Source: an uncultured Chromatiaceae bacterium
Lineage (GTDB): Bacteria; Pseudomonadota; Gammaproteobacteria; Enterobacterales; Alteromonadaceae
DNA length: 8,077 nt
Direction: 5' to 3'
NCBI GenBank assembly: GCA_946482325.1
Contig: CAMLRA010000177.1
Coordinates: forward strand, 1-8,077
The translations under genes and the position numbers were made by a program. Under the pieces are notes generated by a model. That model was not told the origin of the DNA. It was given only the letters and a program-made list of their open reading frames with translations, and did no database searches. This document shows, piece by piece, positions 6,551 through 8,077 of the stretch; within the stretch, counting starts at the first letter, position 1, and each line of letters begins with the position of its first letter.

Positions 6551-6958
6551 CTATTGCATGGCGTTACTGATCGCCTGTGAAATATAATCTTTGACGCTCA
6601 AATCCGGATTTTTGGTCACTTTGTGATATACCAGCGAAGCCAGCGGAAATTCTTTGTTGTTGTAGTTCAGACTGACATAAGGCGCTGACTCATCCGCCGT
6701 CTGATGGACCCATTCGCCACCAACCACGCTGATAAACACCTGGCCTAAATAAGCGCCGAAGATGTTGCACAAGGCAAACATGTGCGCGTCCGACATGCGT
6801 TGTTTTTGTTGCTGATGGAAGATGCTGGTTAGCAATACATCGACCAGCGGCAGCGACTCCAGCGTTAAATCCAGTTCGACCTGATGTTCATCCCGGGCGT
6901 AAGAGACAGCGTCCTTCGCACTTTGTTGCATCAGTTCAGTCAGTTCAGTATTGAGCAT
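6551..6958 (-). CDS. Small protein of unknown function coupled to lysR
   Basis: The product is 135 aa, soluble, with no signal peptide or membrane segment. Residues 1-75 look helical, with a Q-rich patch FHQQQKQR (47-54) followed by MSDAHMFALCNIFGAYLGQVF. The second half is strand-like: GGEWVHQ (80-86), PYVSLNYNNKEFPL (93-106), then a C-terminal helix. The YLGQV...GGEW...FPL pattern recalls small families such as DUF3806, but I cannot assign it firmly and give no function. ATG 6958 has AGGA 7 nt upstream; starting at 7015 would add 19 residues antisense-like in composition and overlap lysR. The start is a single base after the lysR stop (TAA-T-ATG), so the two are very likely co-translated. 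No convincing terminator follows before the purM promoter region. Confidence 0.8.
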   Translation of the reverse strand: MLNTELTELMQQSAKDAVSYARDEHQVELDLTLESLPLVDVLLTSIFHQQQKQRMSDAHMFALCNIFGAYLGQVFISVVGGEWVHQTADESAPYVSLNYNNKEFPLASLVYHKVTKNPDLSVKDYISQAISNAMQ

Positions 6959-6959
6959 A

Positions 6960-7862
6960 TTATGTTCCTGCTTTGCCATGAGCGGCGAGGATGATCTGGC
7001 GCAGTTGCCGGCCACCCGGGCCTAATTTGTCTTCTTTGGGGATCACCAGCGACAATGGAATTTGCCGCTCGGTGCTTTGCCTGAGTTGTAACCGGACCAG
7101 ACTGCCATCCTGGATGGCTTGCTGCACAATAAATTCCGGTAACCAACAAAATCCGAGGCCACGTTGCAAAATGGTCATCGCTTCATAGAAGTTGCCGACA
7201 GTCCAGCGTTGTTCGGCTTTGAGCCAGCCAGCATTTTCCGCCGGTTTTTGGCCGGTATCGCGGATCACGATTTGCAGATGCTGACTCAGCTCGTCAGCGT
7301 CTAAGGCTTCAATACTTGTCAGCGGATGGTCCGGCGCGCAGACCAGCACCATCTGGGTGATACACAGCGGTTCACTCAGGTAACCACGCGGCACTATCGG
7401 CGTGGCGGCGATGACTAAATCGGCTTTGGCTTCGAGGATCATCTCGGCGCTGCCGGTGATTACAGTATCGATAATCTGAATGCGGCTGCCGCGGCTTTGC
7501 GGGTAAAACTGCGATAAGGCCTGATAGAGTTTGTCGCGCGGATAGATTATTTCGACGGCCAGGCGCAGCTCCGGCTCCCACCCCATATCGATATTGGCGG
7601 CCAATAATTCCAGATCTTCAATTTGCTGGGTCAGCAGGCGGGAGCGGCGCAGCATCACTTCGCCGGCTGGCGTTAAAAACGCCTTGCGGCCAATCACCTG
7701 CAGCAGTTCAACGCCAAGTTGATTTTGCAACTTTGCCACCGCGTGGTTCAGGCTGGACTGACTTTTATTCAGTAATTCGGCTGCCTGTGCATAACCGCCT
7801 GCATCCACCACTGCCTGTAGGATCCGCCATTGTTCCAGTGTCGATTTGGGGCGGTAGCGCAT
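6960..7862 (-). CDS. LysR-type transcriptional regulator
   Basis: This is a 300-aa DNA-binding regulator of the LysR family, usual size. The winged helix-turn-helix spans about residues 8-67: TLEQWRILQAVVDAGGYAQAA, then the recognition helix region KSQSSLNHAVAKLQNQLG (33-50) and the wing around GRKAFLTPAGE (58-68). A linker helix (69-90) leads to the effector-binding domain, which has the typical pieces ADLVIAATP (147-155), MVLVCAPDHPL (171-181) and RGLGFCWLPEF (234-244). The effector and targets cannot be read from the sequence. The start at 7862 is chosen because MRYRPKSTLEQW fits the family and has AGAGGA 5 nt upstream; a longer form from 7895 would run into cmoB. It sits 16 bp after cmoB and 1 bp before the 135-aa gene, all co-directional, instead of divergent from a target gene as is common for LysR regulators. 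Confidence 0.92.
   Translation of the reverse strand: MRYRPKSTLEQWRILQAVVDAGGYAQAAELLNKSQSSLNHAVAKLQNQLGVELLQVIGRKAFLTPAGEVMLRRSRLLTQQIEDLELLAANIDMGWEPELRLAVEIIYPRDKLYQALSQFYPQSRGSRIQIIDTVITGSAEMILEAKADLVIAATPIVPRGYLSEPLCITQMVLVCAPDHPLTSIEALDADELSQHLQIVIRDTGQKPAENAGWLKAEQRWTVGNFYEAMTILQRGLGFCWLPEFIVQQAIQDGSLVRLQLRQSTERQIPLSLVIPKEDKLGPGGRQLRQIILAAHGKAGT
6966..6969 (-). promoter_or_regulatory. Ribosome-binding site of the 135-aa gene, inside lysR
   Basis: AGGA on the - strand, 7 nt before ATG 6958, lies within the last codons of lysR. It selects this start over the upstream in-frame ATG at 7015 and supports translational coupling. Confidence 0.65.
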
Positions 7863-7867
7863 AAATT

Positions 7868-7873
7868 TCCTCT
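7868..7873 (-). promoter_or_regulatory. Ribosome-binding site deciding the lysR start
   Basis: AGAGGA on the - strand lies 5 nt before ATG 7862, in the short gap after the cmoB stop. The ATG at 7895 lies inside cmoB and would place this sequence inside the coding region, so the shorter form is preferred. Confidence 0.7.
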
Positions 7874-7878
7874 CAGGA

Positions 7879-8077
7879 TCAGGCAGTTGCCACAATCACC
7901 GCACGCAGCGGTGCCGGGTAACCTTCAATGGTCTTACTATGATCAGTCGGGTCGAGAAAATCAACCAGACTTTCATTTTGCATCCAGTCTGTAGCGCGCT
8001 GTTCATCCAGACTGGTTTGATTCAGGTCGACGACGCGGACATCAGTAAAACCGATGCGCTGCAGCCACAGTTCCAGT
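7879..8077 (-). CDS. cmoB: tRNA U34 carboxymethyltransferase CmoB, C-terminal fragment
   Basis: The last 65 codons of a gene run in from the right edge and end at TGA 7881-7879. The translation includes [32 protein letters not shown] and [18 protein letters not shown], which match the C-terminus of CmoB very closely. CmoB transfers a carboxymethyl group from carboxy-S-adenosylmethionine (made by CmoA) to 5-hydroxyuridine at position 34 of several tRNAs, giving cmo5U and broader wobble reading. The visible part is the end of the Rossmann methyltransferase fold and its C-terminal tail; the cofactor-binding region lies outside the window. The frame is open to the edge, so truncation is due to the window only. 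lysR follows after 16 bp on the same strand. Confidence 0.93.
   Translation of the reverse strand, partial: LELWLQRIGFTDVRVVDLNQTSLDEQRATDWMQNESLVDFLDPTDHSKTIEGYPAPLRAVIVATA

Noticed and set aside
7863..7895. Longer LysR from ATG 7895 overlapping cmoB
   Set aside because: The added 11 residues precede the family N-terminus and lie over the cmoB end; a strong ribosome-binding site serves ATG 7862.
1..8077. Mobile element, prophage, CRISPR array or defence system
   Set aside because: No transposase, integrase, terminal inverted repeats, spaced direct repeats or defence-type genes are visible; the tRNA genes are not followed by an integrase within the window.

Overview
This window looks like ordinary chromosomal DNA from a gammaproteobacterium of roughly balanced GC content. 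The gene set is FadE, YafJ, PurM, PurN, CmoB and a tRNA-Arg/His/Pro cluster, which fits the Alteromonadales or Chromatiaceae (Rheinheimera/Alishewanella-like). The placement is inferred from protein character and was not tested by a search.

Layout. Positions 1-270 hold the 3' part of tRNA-Arg(UCU), then tRNA-His(GUG) and tRNA-Pro(UGG), all on + and closed by an intrinsic terminator. About 140 bp without a recognisable gene follows. Next is fadE (492-2954, -), the membrane-associated acyl-CoA dehydrogenase of fatty-acid beta-oxidation, with its own terminator downstream and a FadR-type operator just upstream of its start. A 225-bp divergent intergenic region separates fadE from a YafJ-like class II glutamine amidotransferase (3180-3953, +). 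That region is unusually rich in dyad symmetry: the FadR-like site, a second weaker FadR-like site, and an imperfect 68-bp inverted repeat centred on a perfect 12-bp palindrome.

Everything from 3977 to the right edge is on the - strand. Read in transcription order, from high to low coordinates, it contains the 3' end of cmoB (tRNA wobble-uridine carboxymethyltransferase), a LysR-type regulator, a 135-aa protein of unknown function tightly coupled to the regulator, then purM, purN and an exported DUF3108-like protein. purM-purN catalyse two steps of de novo purine synthesis. They are 2 bp apart, and the DUF3108-like gene overlaps the end of purN, so the three look like one operon. Its promoter lies in the 129-bp gap upstream of purM, which carries a weak PurR-like half-site and a perfect 10-bp palindrome.

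I see no insertion sequence, prophage, CRISPR array, toxin-antitoxin or defence module, and no clearly novel system. The best leads are the symmetric intergenic region between fadE and yafJ, the lysR/135-aa pair, and the uncharacterised envelope protein embedded in the purine operon.
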